Assembly (NCBI GenBank): GCA_025355955.1
Contig: JANXYP010000006.1
Span: 1-59,826 of the forward strand
Length of the DNA stretch: 59,826 nt
Source: Chloroflexota bacterium
GTDB lineage: Bacteria > Chloroflexota > Chloroflexia > QHBQ01
Direction of reading: 5' to 3'
Shown: positions 8,699 to 16,959 of the stretch, in pieces
Numbering within the stretch: the first letter of the stretch is position 1
Layout: each line of letters begins with the position of its first letter
Notes under the pieces: generated by a model
The model's input: the letters and a program-made list of their open reading frames with translations, nothing else
Databases searched by the model: none
Told to the model about the DNA's origin: nothing
Made by a program: the position numbers and the translations under genes

Positions 8699-10585
8699 TT
8701 AATCGCTCCCCAGGTAGGCTTCGATAACAGCCGCATCCTTGCTGATTGCAGATGGCGTATCTTCGGCGATGGTGCGGCCAAAGTTCAGCACCGCGATGCG
8801 ATCGCAGACGCTCATCACCAGCGCCATGTCGTGTTCGATTAGCAACACGGTCAAGCCGGTTGCGGTCAGTTCGCGCAGCAGGTCACGCAGGCGATCGCTC
8901 TCGGCCTGGTTCAGCCCGGCGGCGGGTTCATCGAGCAGCAGCAAGGTGGGGTCGGTCGCCAGGGCGCGGGCCATCTCCAGGCGGCGCTGATCGCCATAGG
9001 CCAGCGCGGTGGCGGGCAGGCTGGCGCTAGCAGCCAGCCCGAAGCGGGTGAGCAGCTCAAAGGCGCGGTTGCGGCTGGTCTGCTCCTCGCGTCGCGCCGT
9101 GGGGCTGAACACGAGTCGGGCCAGCAAACTGGCACGAGTGCGACTGTGCATCCCTACCATCACGTTTTCCAGCACGCTGAGGCTGGGAAAGAGGCGGATG
9201 TTCTGGTAGGTACGCGCGATGCCACGGCGCACGATGTTGTGCGGGGCGAGACCGTCAATCCGTTCGCCCCTCAGGTAGATGCGCCCGCTGGTCAGCGGCA
9301 GCACGCCACTGAGCAGGTTGAGCAGCGTAGTCTTGCCCGCGCCGTTCGGCCCGATCAGCCCATATATGCTGCCTGGCAGGATGGCGATGTCCACATCGTC
9401 GACCGCGATTACGCCGCCAAAGCGGCGGGTGGCCGCCTCGGTGTGGAGTAGGGGTGCTGCAGTTTTGAGTTTTGAGTTTTGAGTTTTGACTTGTTGATTG
9501 TCGTCGTAGGGGCGGGATTTATCCCACCCTGGTTGGTCAACAGCGGGCGCAATGAATTGCGCCCCGATATCGGTATCCCCAGTATCGGCTGATGGATGCG
9601 CGTTACGCACTGGCAAAGCAAGCCTCTGTAGGGGCGAATCGTTGTTCGCCCGTGTCGGATCTGCAAGAACGTGAGGCACCCCCTCTGCTGCTTGCTGCGG
9701 CGCGGGCTGCCAGCGACGGCGGATGCCCAACGCGTTGCCTAGCAAGCTGAACAGGCCGCTGGGCAGAAACAGGATGGTCAGCAGCAACACCACGCCGGTG
9801 AAGATGTCGCGGTAGTCGTGCAGCGGGCGCAGTAGCTCCGGCAAGGCGGTGATCAGGGCTGCGCCGAGGATGGGGCCAGGGAAGCCGAGCGTGCCGCCGA
9901 CCACCGCATAGACCAGGATGTTGACCGCCTGCGAGAAGCCAAAATCGGCGGGCGAGATGAAGTTGTAGAGGTGAGCATCGAGCGCGCCCGCCCAACCCGC
10001 GATCGCCGCGCCGATGATGAAGACGAGCAGCTTGTAGCGGGTAACGTCGACTCCGCTGCTCTCCGCCGCCGCCTCGTCCTCGCGGATGGCGGCCAGGGCC
10101 AGGCCCATGCGCGAGCCGCGTAGCCGCCAGAAGAAGTAGATGAGTAGCAGCAACGTGCCGTAGGTCAGCCAGCCGCTGGTACTGGCGGGCGGCGGCAAGC
10201 GCAATCCTTCCGCACCGTTGGGGTAATCTTGCTGCTCGAAGGGCAGGGTGACACCAGGTTGAAAGTTCAGAATGAAAATACGCAGTATCTCGCCGAAGCC
10301 GATAGTAGCGATGGCGAGGAAGATGCCGCGCAGCCGCAGCACTGGCGCACCCAACAATGCCCCCACCAATGCGGCCATCCCCGCGCCCACCAATGCGGCA
10401 GGGATGAGCGGCCAGCCGAAGTATTGGGTGAACAGGATGGCGGTATACGCGCCAATGCCCATGAACGCCGCGTTTGCCAGCGACAACATCGCCGCCGACA
10501 GCGTGATATAGATGCTCAACGCCAGTATCGCGTTGATGGCAATCAGGTTGATCAGCAAGCTGTTGGCGGCGTAGAAGTCTATCAT
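8699..10585 (-). CDS. Branched-chain amino-acid ABC transporter: LivM permease fused to LivG ATPase
   Basis: A 628-residue fusion. Residues 1 to about 295 are LivM: multiple membrane helices and the LivM loop GIFLAIATIGFGEILRI. Residues about 385-628 are LivG: Walker A GLIGPNGAGKTTLLNLLSG, FPSLSVLENVMVG, Walker B LLLLDEPAAGLNQAE and ATALAYGDQRRLEMARALA as the signature region. The ~90-residue linker is almost entirely translated repeat DNA (nt 9440-9690: family B element, two other palindromes, CTCAAAA heptamers). The start follows a heptamer tract directly and lacks an evident Shine-Dalgarno. The joint product would supply one permease and one ATPase half. LivM-LivG fusions are known elsewhere; the repeat-made linker is unusual. 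Confidence 0.9.
   Translation of the reverse strand: MIDFYAANSLLINLIAINAILALSIYITLSAAMLSLANAAFMGIGAYTAILFTQYFGWPLIPAALVGAGMAALVGALLGAPVLRLRGIFLAIATIGFGEILRIFILNFQPGVTLPFEQQDYPNGAEGLRLPPPASTSGWLTYGTLLLLIYFFWRLRGSRMGLALAAIREDEAAAESSGVDVTRYKLLVFIIGAAIAGWAGALDAHLYNFISPADFGFSQAVNILVYAVVGGTLGFPGPILGAALITALPELLRPLHDYRDIFTGVVLLLTILFLPSGLFSLLGNALGIRRRWQPAPQQAAEGVPHVLADPTRANNDSPLQRLALPVRNAHPSADTGDTDIGAQFIAPAVDQPGWDKSRPYDDNQQVKTQNSKLKTAAPLLHTEAATRRFGGVIAVDDVDIAILPGSIYGLIGPNGAGKTTLLNLLSGVLPLTSGRIYLRGERIDGLAPHNIVRRGIARTYQNIRLFPSLSVLENVMVGMHSRTRASLLARLVFSPTARREEQTSRNRAFELLTRFGLAASASLPATALAYGDQRRLEMARALATDPTLLLLDEPAAGLNQAESDRLRDLLRELTATGLTVLLIEHDMALVMSVCDRIAVLNFGRTIAEDTPSAISKDAAVIEAYLGSD
9440..9690. repeat. 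Repeat-derived linker inside the livM-livG fusion
   Basis: Contains, in order on the plus strand, TTTTGAG heptamers (9462-9490), the palindromes GGGGCGGGATTTATCCCACC and GGGCGCAATGAATTGCGCCC, and a family B element (about 9597-9680, core GGGGCGAATCGTTGTTCGCCC, ends GCGTTACGC... and GCAAGAACGTGAGGCAC). All are read through in frame on the minus strand, giving peptides such as VKTQNSKLKT. Confidence 0.8.
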
Positions 10586-10587
10586 AA

Positions 10588-10650
10588 ATGAGTTTTGAGT
10601 TTTGAGTTTTGAGTTTTGAGTTGTCCGAATCTAACTCAAAACTCAAAACC
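10588..10650. repeat. Inverted pair of CTCAAAA heptamer tracts before livM
   Basis: Four TTTTGAG units, a 14-bp centre (GTTGTCCGAATCTA), then two CTCAAAA units. RNA from the minus strand could fold into a ~16-bp hairpin in the short livH-livMG gap, ending 3-5 nt before the livM start codon. Confidence 0.7.
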
Positions 10651-10655
10651 CAGCA

Positions 10656-11585
10656 CTAACCCGTGCGGGTGGCGCGTGCGCCGAACAGGCCGTTGGGGCG
10701 CACCAGCAGCATCAGGAAGAGGACGATGAAGGCAACCGCATCGCTCCAGTTGCTGCCGCCCAGCGCGATGCTGAGTACCTCGGCCAGACCGATGATGAAG
10801 CCGCCCACCACCGAGCCGACTATGCTGCCCATGCCGCCCAGGATGATGGCGGCTAGCCCCTTTAGTTCGACCGCGTTGCCCATATCGGAGGTGAGGGTGT
10901 TATAGGTGAGCGCATACAGCACGCCCGCCACCCCACCTAGCGCCGAGGCGATGAAGAAGGTTTTGGCGAACACCGCCTCGATGTTGATGCCCAGCAGGGC
11001 GGAGGCTTTGGGCGACTCGGCTACCGCCCGCATCTCGCGGCCCAGGCGAGTGCGGCGCAGCATATATTGCAGCCCAAACATCAGTAGCAGAGCGACAACC
11101 AGCACCAGCAGTTTGATCGGCGGTAGGCTCAACATCGTGCCAAAGTTGAGATTGCCGCTGGGGATGCTGCCCGCCGGAAAGTGGTGCAGGTCGGCTCCGA
11201 TGATGCGGCTATCGGCATCTGCGCCCAGGGTAGGCAGCAACACCACCATGCCCTCGAAGATGGTTGCCATCGCAATGCTGCTGATCAGGGCGGAGAGGTG
11301 CGGCGCGTGCTGCTGGCGTAGTCGCCAGAAGGCGACCCGATCCAGCAGCACGCCGAGCAAGCCGCCGACGATGCTAGCAATGATTAGCGCGACGACGAAG
11401 TTAAGCCCCAGCCCGGCGATCAGATACCAGGCGGCTACCGCCGTCATCATAAAGATGGCAGCATGGGCCAGGTTGAGGATATCCAGCACGCCGAAGATCA
11501 AGGTGTAGCCGAGGGCGAACAGCGCGTAGATGCTGCCCTGGAAGATACCGTTGGCGAGCTGCTGTGGGAGCGTTTGCCAGTTCAT
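10656..11585 (-). CDS. livH: Branched-chain amino-acid ABC transporter permease LivH
   Basis: A 309-residue integral membrane permease with about eight helices. LivH hallmarks are present: NGIFQGSIYALFALGYTLIFGVLDILNLAHAAIFM at the N-terminus (interrupted here only for listing), SPKASALLGINIEAVFAKTF, and near the end ILGGMGSIVGSVVGGFIIGL. It pairs with LivM to form the translocation channel. The ATG at 11585 is chosen by homology of the protein start. The ~49 codons upstream are heptamer repeats and a GC-rich palindrome read as protein. No clear Shine-Dalgarno is seen; the bases before the ATG are a degenerate heptamer tract. Confidence 0.92.
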   Translation of the reverse strand: MNWQTLPQQLANGIFQGSIYALFALGYTLIFGVLDILNLAHAAIFMMTAVAAWYLIAGLGLNFVVALIIASIVGGLLGVLLDRVAFWRLRQQHAPHLSALISSIAMATIFEGMVVLLPTLGADADSRIIGADLHHFPAGSIPSGNLNFGTMLSLPPIKLLVLVVALLLMFGLQYMLRRTRLGREMRAVAESPKASALLGINIEAVFAKTFFIASALGGVAGVLYALTYNTLTSDMGNAVELKGLAAIILGGMGSIVGSVVGGFIIGLAEVLSIALGGSNWSDAVAFIVLFLMLLVRPNGLFGARATRTG

Positions 11586-11829
11586 AGTTTTGGAATGTAG
11601 GAGGTAGAATGTAGAAGGTAGTAAGTGAGTTGAAGATTGAGATACAAGGTATGAGTACCAGATAAACAATGTTCTGATGACTCCCCTCCCGCCGGGAGGG
11701 GTTGGGGTGGGACCGTGCAGCGCTACCCGCACCCTCCCCTACCCCTCCCGATGGAAGGGGAAACTTCACCCCACCATCAAAACTTCGTTTATGCGGTACT
11801 CATGCCTCATGCCTCGTGCCTCATGCCTT
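11586..11829. repeat. Repeat-filled livK-livH intergenic region
   Basis: Holds a degenerate heptamer tract (AATGTAG/GAGGTAG/AATGTAG/AAGGTAG, about 11590-11640), two CTCCCC/GGGGAGG palindromes (11681-11711 and about 11730-11775, in opposite orientation), and a TCATGCC heptamer tract (about 11801-11827). No gene or clear terminator is seen; the liv operon is presumed to read through. Confidence 0.7.
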
Positions 11830-13116
11830 CTATTGCACCACCACGAACTTGCCGCCCTGCACCATCTGCACTACGGGGGTGTGGTTGGCATCGCGGGTGG
11901 GCAGGAAGGTGAAGTCGCCGAGCGGCACGGTAATCTTGGTGGTCTTTAGCGCGTCGCGCACATCCGCGCCGCTCATGCTCTTGGCCCGCTTCAGCGCGTC
12001 GGCGAGGATGTAGACTCCGCTATAAGCCTGCGCTGCAAACTGGTCGGGAGCATTGCCGTACTTGGCGGTGAAGTTCTTGACGAAATCCTGGCTCGCCTGG
12101 TTGCCGCCCGCCGAGTTCCAGGCGGCACCGACGTACACACCTTCGGCCTGCTGCCCCAGGTCGGACATCAGCTTGGCCGAGTTGAAGCCGTTGCCACCAA
12201 TGATCGGCACGGTCATACCCTGGTTGCGGGCTTCCTTGATCATACCTTCGCCTTCCGGTAGCAGCGCCGAGGCAACGATTGCGTCAGGGTTGCTACCTTT
12301 AATCGCGGTGATCTGGGCGCTGAAGTTGATGTTGCCCTTCTGGAAGGTTTGCTCGGTGGTGATGGTGATGCCATTGGCGGCCAGCGCTTGCTTGAACACA
12401 CTGTAACCCGCCTTGGTGAAAGCATCGTCGTTACCGTAAATCAGCGCGACCTTGCTGATGTTCAGCTTGGCCTTCGCCACCTTGATGGTGTTGGGGATAA
12501 CCTGGGCCTCGGACAGCGAGTCGCGGTAGATGTAATCGCCAATGTCCACGATGCCGCCCGCCGTGTTGCTGACTGCTAGCACCGGGATCTGCGCTTGCTG
12601 CGCCAGGGGGTCGGCGGTCGCCGCCGAGTTGCTCAGGGTTGGCCCGATGATGGCGATCACCTTGTCGTTGATGAACTTCTGGTAGACGGTAGCCGCCTGC
12701 TTCGGATTGCTGGCATCATCCTGAATGTCAATGGTGATCTGCTTGCCGTTGATACCGCCCGCCGCGTTGATCTCGTCCATCGCCATCTTGATCGCCTTGC
12801 TCTGGCTATCGCCGTAGACTTTGGCCGTCTTGCTCTGGCTGAGGGCCGCGCCCAGCATCACCGTATTCGCCATGTTGTCGCCGCCCATGCTGGCGGTGTT
12901 GGTCATCGCCGTGCCGCCGCCCATGCTGGCGGTGTTGGTCATCACCATACTGCTGCCCGCAGTGGTGGGACTGGCAGTCACGGCGTTGCTGCCTGCTGCG
13001 GGGGTGGCCGTCGGTGCGGTGCTACTGGCGGTGCCGCCCAGATCGCAGGCCGAAAGCGCCAGCGCCACCAGCGCGACCAGCGCCAGCCTTGAGCCAAACT
13101 TCTTATTACTCGACAT
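11830..13116 (-). CDS. livK: Branched-chain amino-acid ABC transporter substrate-binding lipoprotein (LivK-like)
   Basis: A 428-residue lipoprotein. The signal peptide has the lipobox ALSAC (Cys about 23). A low-complexity spacer of ~70 residues includes a 30-bp tandem repeat (TNTASMGG twice). The Peripla_BP_6 fold starts near residue 85: MLGAALSQSKTAKVYGDSQS, IDIQDDASNPKQAATVYQKF, IIGPTLSNSAATADPLAQQA. It captures amino acids outside the membrane and delivers them to LivH/LivM. The exact ligand is not readable. The ATG at 13116 has GGAGG upstream and immediately precedes the signal peptide. It is the first gene of the liv operon. Confidence 0.9.
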   Translation of the reverse strand: MSSNKKFGSRLALVALVALALSACDLGGTASSTAPTATPAAGSNAVTASPTTAGSSMVMTNTASMGGGTAMTNTASMGGDNMANTVMLGAALSQSKTAKVYGDSQSKAIKMAMDEINAAGGINGKQITIDIQDDASNPKQAATVYQKFINDKVIAIIGPTLSNSAATADPLAQQAQIPVLAVSNTAGGIVDIGDYIYRDSLSEAQVIPNTIKVAKAKLNISKVALIYGNDDAFTKAGYSVFKQALAANGITITTEQTFQKGNINFSAQITAIKGSNPDAIVASALLPEGEGMIKEARNQGMTVPIIGGNGFNSAKLMSDLGQQAEGVYVGAAWNSAGGNQASQDFVKNFTAKYGNAPDQFAAQAYSGVYILADALKRAKSMSGADVRDALKTTKITVPLGDFTFLPTRDANHTPVVQMVQGGKFVVVQ

Positions 13117-13203
13117 ACTGACTTTCCTCCGTTTCTTTACTGTGCCGCTGTTTGCTGGAGCCATGCTGCTCTCAGCGTAGTTTCCAGGGGCGCGGTGTCT
13201 ATC

Positions 13204-13232
13204 ATTATAGGGCATAAGCAGGTGGCGTGCAA
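13204..13232 (-). promoter_or_regulatory. Promoter of the liv operon
   Basis: Minus strand: TTGCAC, 17-bp spacer, TATAAT. It lies about 90 bp upstream of the livK start and is a near-consensus sigma-70-type promoter. Confidence 0.75.
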
Positions 13233-13251
13233 CCGCCGGGGTGCAGTTAGC

Positions 13252-13353
13252 ATTACAGCCTCAGTTGGCATTAACGCGCCAGATTGTTGTAGGGGCGAAT
13301 CGCATACGCCCTGCCACCCCTGTCAAAGCCAATCGTAACTTCGCTGTAATATT
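13252..13353. repeat. Family C miniature element (copy 1)
   Basis: Left end ATTACAGCCTCAGTTGGCA, core variant GGGGCGAATCGCATACGCCC, and a shortened right end CTGTAATATTAG. It abuts a family B element 5 bp away. These repeats plus the remnant at 13442 fill most of the gene-free stretch 13117-13729. Confidence 0.7.
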
Positions 13354-13358
13354 AGGTT

Positions 13359-13444
13359 GTGCGTCACATTATTGCAGAGCAAGCGTTCAGTAGGGGCGAA
13401 CCGTTGTTTGCCCTGGTTGGGGATGTAAAAAACGTGACGCGCAC
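13359..13444. repeat. Family B miniature element (copy 3)
   Basis: Ends GTGCGTCACATTATTGC and AACGTGACGCGCAC, with the core GGGGCGAACCGTTGTTTGCCC. Its right end directly adjoins an apparent gene remnant. Confidence 0.75.
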
Positions 13445-13591
13445 CTGCTTCAGCCCATTAAATTGCCCAACCGCACCAATGTAATGTGGCTGGACGAGCC
13501 GAGCCGCCACAAGCGCATTAACCTCAGCCCCAGCGGGGGTTGGGGAGAATCTCGCCTGCTGCTAATGCGTGGGGTAAGCAGGATTAGCTAA
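13442..13591 (+). pseudogene. Possible 3' remnant of an unidentified gene
   Basis: A 50-codon open stretch with gene-like composition and no start codon. It encodes a tail such as PNRTNVMWLDEPSRHKRI and ends GVSRIS-stop. It starts exactly where the family B element ends, as expected if an insertion or deletion removed the 5' part. I do not recognise the family. The remainder, 13592-13729, shows nothing identifiable. Confidence 0.3.
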
Positions 13592-13729
13592 CGTGCTTAC
13601 CCCGGCATCTTGCGCTTCAAGATTCTGCCCCGACCACCGCTGGGGGCTTAGTTGATCAGGCTTGGCGACGACTCGTGCTACGCACAATCGAACAGCTTTT
13701 CAGACACTTACGCATCGCTTCGTCCTCAC

Positions 13730-16651
13730 CTAGTGACAGGCAAGTGACACATCGTCGACGTACATATAGGTGGGGTCGCCCGCGTAGCCATCGTCGTGCG
13801 CCAGGAACTTGATCCGCACGGTCTGCCCAGCGTAGGCGCTCATGTTGAAGCTGACGTTGGTCCAAGCCTGGGCGTTGGAGTCGACGTGCATGATGGTGGC
13901 AAGGGTAGTGCCGCTGGTGTTCTGCACGTAGGCATCCTGCCAGTCGTACTGGATGGTGTCCAGAGTCGAGGGCCAGTACCAGAACGACAGCGTGCTAGCG
14001 CCGGTTGGGATGGTGATAGTTTGATAGAGCGAGCTATCACCTGCCGGTGAAGTCGATCCCACCAGCGCAGAGTAGCTGCCGCTGTGGTGCTGGGTGGTGC
14101 TGGCCGTCGGCGACGGATTGGTGCCGTCTACCGTCCACGAGCTAAGATTGCCGCTCTCGAAGCCGGGGTTCTGGAATGGGTTGCTGCAAGTTCCTGGTGT
14201 ATTAGTCGGGGTAGGCGGCACTGGTGTATTGGTCGGGGTAGCTGTCTTGGTCGGCGTGTTGGTTGGCCCCGGCGTTGAGCAGGAACTTGCAAGCGATACA
14301 TCGTCGAGGTACATATAGGTGGGGTCGCCCGCGTAGCCATCGTCGTGGGCCAGGAACTTGATCCGCACGGTCTGTCCAGCGTAGGCGCTCATGTTGAAGC
14401 TGACGTTGGTCCAAGCCTGAGCATTGGAGTCGATGTGCATGATGGTGGCAAGGGTGGTGCCGCTGGTGTTCTGCACGTAGGCATCCTGCCAGTCGTAGGT
14501 GATGGTGTCGAGGGTCGAAGGCCAGTACCAGTAGCTGAGAGTGCCGCCACTCGCTGGCACGGTGATGGTCTGATATAGCGAGCTATCACCACCTGAAGTG
14601 AGCGAACCCACCAGCGCGGAGAAGCTGCCGCTGTGATGCTGGGCGGTGCTGGCAGTCGGCGAGGGGCTGGTGCCATCTATCGTCCACGAGCTAAGGTTGC
14701 CGCTCTCGAAGCCAGGGTTCTGGAAGAGATTGCCACCGCAGCCGCCAGGGGTGGGCGTGTTGGTGGGTGTGTTGGTCGGGGTGTTGGTTGCGCCAGGGAG
14801 CGGGGTATTGGTGGGGGTATTGGTTGGGGTATTGGTAGGAGTGTTGGTTGGCGTATTGGTCGGCCCACTGGTGGTTACGTTGAGGAATACGGCGGAGACA
14901 GTACCCCAACTCTGGAAGCCACTATAGCTGTTCACCCCACGCCCACGCACGAAGATGATGTGGCGACCGGCGCTCAACGCCCCAGTCGGCACACTGGCGC
15001 TAGCCGATACCGTCTGCGAGGTGAACGAACCGTTCATCGGCACGGCGATGCCGCCCGCCCAGGGCGGGGTGTCGACATAGTATTCGGCTGCGCCGACGTT
15101 TTGGGCGTAGCTGTTGCTGGTCCAGGCGTAGTTGAGGCTGGCGCTGAGGCTGGCGGGTGTACCCTGGGCCACGCTGGTTGGCGAGACGTTGACGTTGTTG
15201 CTGTCGGGGCCGCGATTAGTCAGGTAGGGGGTGCGGGCCAGCTTTGCCAGGTAGAGCAGCATTCCCTGGTTCTGCGGCCAGATGGTGCCATTGGTGAAGG
15301 AGAAGGCCGGGAAGAAGCCGCCACCGTCGTCGCTCAACTCGGTGGTGAAGGCTACCGCGCCCAGTTCGCCATAAGCCCAGTCAACCGAGGTGCCATCGGT
15401 GGCATAGAGGTTGATCGATTGCTCCGAGGTATAGCCATTGCCTGGTGGGTTGGCATTGGTAGCGCTCATATGGCTGCCAATGTTCGCCAGGTCGGTGCCG
15501 TTGGGTGCGGCGTTGCCTACCCCACCCCAGGCGTACAGGTTCAGTTGAGCATAGGAGTGCATCCCCATCACCACACCAGTCGCCGTAATCGGGGCGGCGT
15601 TCACCGTGTTCTCGGTAGTGCCGGGGCCGTTCTGATCGGGGATTAGGCTACGTATCTTGCTGGTTACGGCTTGAACCTCCACCTCGTTGGGGTTGGGGCC
15701 ACGATAGGTTTGGTCGCAGGTGTTGCTGCTAGAACCGCCATGTGCGCCCCATTGGAACGGGTAGTTGCGGTTAAGGTCAATGCCGAATTGGCTACTGACG
15801 CTGGGCGGCCAGTTGTTGCAGCCGTTGGTGTAGTTGGCATTCTTGCGCTGGTAGTAGGGGCTACTGCCGCCCGACTCGACAATATGGTGGCCGTCGGGGT
15901 TGAACATCGGCATTACCCAGATATCGTGATAATCCACCAGCCAGTGAGCATCGGCGTTGGTGTTGTAGCTATCCAGCAGGTAGCTGATGAAGTGCATTGC
16001 CACCTCTGGTGTAGCGATCTCGCGGGAGTGGATACCAGCATCGTACCAGAACACCGGCTTGGGGCCGGGGACACTGCGGTTGGTAATATGCAGCGCCCAG
16101 AGGGTGTAGCCATTATTGGCATCGGGCTGAGTGCAACTGCCCGCGTTGACCTTGCACCAGGATGAGCCGACGTTTATCTTCTCCACCAGGCTTGGGTAGG
16201 CGGCCACGTACTGATCGAGGAATGATTGCATCTCTTCAACGGTGTGATAGCCGCCAAAGAAGCTATCGGGGCTGGCCTGGCCGAATAGGTTGGGGTTGTT
16301 GGCCTGTTTGGTGGTCTTCTCATTTATCGCCACCTTCAGGCCTTTCGCCAGCATTCGGTTGTACGTCGCCTGGTCGGTCCAGACTGTGATGAAACCCTTG
16401 GAGGTGTCCACCTCGTCCGCGCCCCATTCGGTGGCAAGGCGGTCGCGCTCGGCCTGATTCTTGAAGTATATCTGCACCACCAGCACTTCGGGTCGCGGTG
16501 CGGGAATCGTCACCCCGCTGCTGCCTGCGCCCGCCGCTTTGACTGCGCTGCTACCCACTGTCGGGTTGATGAGACTGAGCAGCCCCAGGTTGAAGACCAC
16601 CAGGAGCAACACTACCGCGATCTGGCGGAACCGCCTGTTTGTCCGTTTCAT
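13730..16651 (-). CDS. Secreted M14 zinc carboxypeptidase with duplicated C-terminal domains
   Basis: A 973-residue exported protein. The signal peptide or anchor is at about 10-40 (IAVVLLLVVFNLGLLSLINP). The M14 domain (about 120-480) shows the zinc motif HSRE in WYDAGIHSREIATPE, DLNRNYPFQWG, the third ligand in GMHSYAQL and the catalytic Glu in FTTELSDDGG. A ~70-residue immunoglobulin-like segment and a TNTP linker follow. Two nearly identical ~160-residue jelly-roll-like domains (NPGFESGNLSSWT ... AGDPTYMYLDDVSL), joined by another Thr/Pro linker, end the protein. It should trim C-terminal residues of peptides outside the cell, complementing amino-acid import. Unlike its neighbours it lacks SLH repeats. 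Confidence 0.92.
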   Translation of the reverse strand: MKRTNRRFRQIAVVLLLVVFNLGLLSLINPTVGSSAVKAAGAGSSGVTIPAPRPEVLVVQIYFKNQAERDRLATEWGADEVDTSKGFITVWTDQATYNRMLAKGLKVAINEKTTKQANNPNLFGQASPDSFFGGYHTVEEMQSFLDQYVAAYPSLVEKINVGSSWCKVNAGSCTQPDANNGYTLWALHITNRSVPGPKPVFWYDAGIHSREIATPEVAMHFISYLLDSYNTNADAHWLVDYHDIWVMPMFNPDGHHIVESGGSSPYYQRKNANYTNGCNNWPPSVSSQFGIDLNRNYPFQWGAHGGSSSNTCDQTYRGPNPNEVEVQAVTSKIRSLIPDQNGPGTTENTVNAAPITATGVVMGMHSYAQLNLYAWGGVGNAAPNGTDLANIGSHMSATNANPPGNGYTSEQSINLYATDGTSVDWAYGELGAVAFTTELSDDGGGFFPAFSFTNGTIWPQNQGMLLYLAKLARTPYLTNRGPDSNNVNVSPTSVAQGTPASLSASLNYAWTSNSYAQNVGAAEYYVDTPPWAGGIAVPMNGSFTSQTVSASASVPTGALSAGRHIIFVRGRGVNSYSGFQSWGTVSAVFLNVTTSGPTNTPTNTPTNTPTNTPTNTPLPGATNTPTNTPTNTPTPGGCGGNLFQNPGFESGNLSSWTIDGTSPSPTASTAQHHSGSFSALVGSLTSGGDSSLYQTITVPASGGTLSYWYWPSTLDTITYDWQDAYVQNTSGTTLATIMHIDSNAQAWTNVSFNMSAYAGQTVRIKFLAHDDGYAGDPTYMYLDDVSLASSCSTPGPTNTPTKTATPTNTPVPPTPTNTPGTCSNPFQNPGFESGNLSSWTVDGTNPSPTASTTQHHSGSYSALVGSTSPAGDSSLYQTITIPTGASTLSFWYWPSTLDTIQYDWQDAYVQNTSGTTLATIMHVDSNAQAWTNVSFNMSAYAGQTVRIKFLAHDDGYAGDPTYMYVDDVSLACH

Positions 16652-16689
16652 CCTGCTTTCCCTTTCTGATGTCCACCACTAAACACAAA

Positions 16690-16717
16690 TTGACGCTGCC
16701 GTATGGGTCAGCGTCAA
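16690..16717 (-). promoter_or_regulatory. Stem-loop in the carboxypeptidase leader
   Basis: A perfect 9-bp stem (TTGACGCTG / CAGCGTCAA) with a 10-nt loop, about 40 bp upstream of the M14 start. No T-run follows, so it is not a standard terminator. It could be a leader structure or an operator; undetermined. Confidence 0.35.
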
Positions 16718-16853
16718 GCGCAGGGAGAGTGGCTGAAGGTGTGGAAAAAGGGGCAGGGGCGGTTCAGGACTTTCCCGCTGCGACGACGCTGTCGCAAGGC
16801 CCACCGAGTATAGCAGCAAGATCTGAATAATGCAACTTGCCATTAACCTCCGA

Positions 16854-16940
16854 GTGTGGGTCACGGTTTTGCATACCCGATCAGCGCGAACAACAGTTCG
16901 CCCCTACAGATGCCTGCTCTGCAAGAACATGACGCACACT
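16854..16940. repeat. Family B miniature element (copy 4)
   Basis: Ends GTGGGTCACGGTTTTGC and GCAAGAACATGACGCACAC, with core variant GCGCGAACAACAGTTCGCCC. It lies between the GH43-like gene stop and the M14 gene and, with the stem-loop above, accounts for the gene-free stretch 16652-16959. Confidence 0.75.
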
Positions 16941-16959
16941 GCGAACCCCATTTGTTGCT

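Noticed and set aside
9603-10646. 347-codon minus-strand frame overlapping livMG
   Set aside because: Alternate frame of LivM (Arg/His-rich, shadow composition); the true frame has LivM helices and motifs.
11586-11769. Long N-terminal extension of livH
   Set aside because: Made of heptamer and palindrome repeats; the conserved LivH start is at 11585. Unlike the internal insertions, nothing conserved lies upstream.
14633-15646. 337-codon plus-strand open frame
   Set aside because: Antisense to the M14 carboxypeptidase; no motif.
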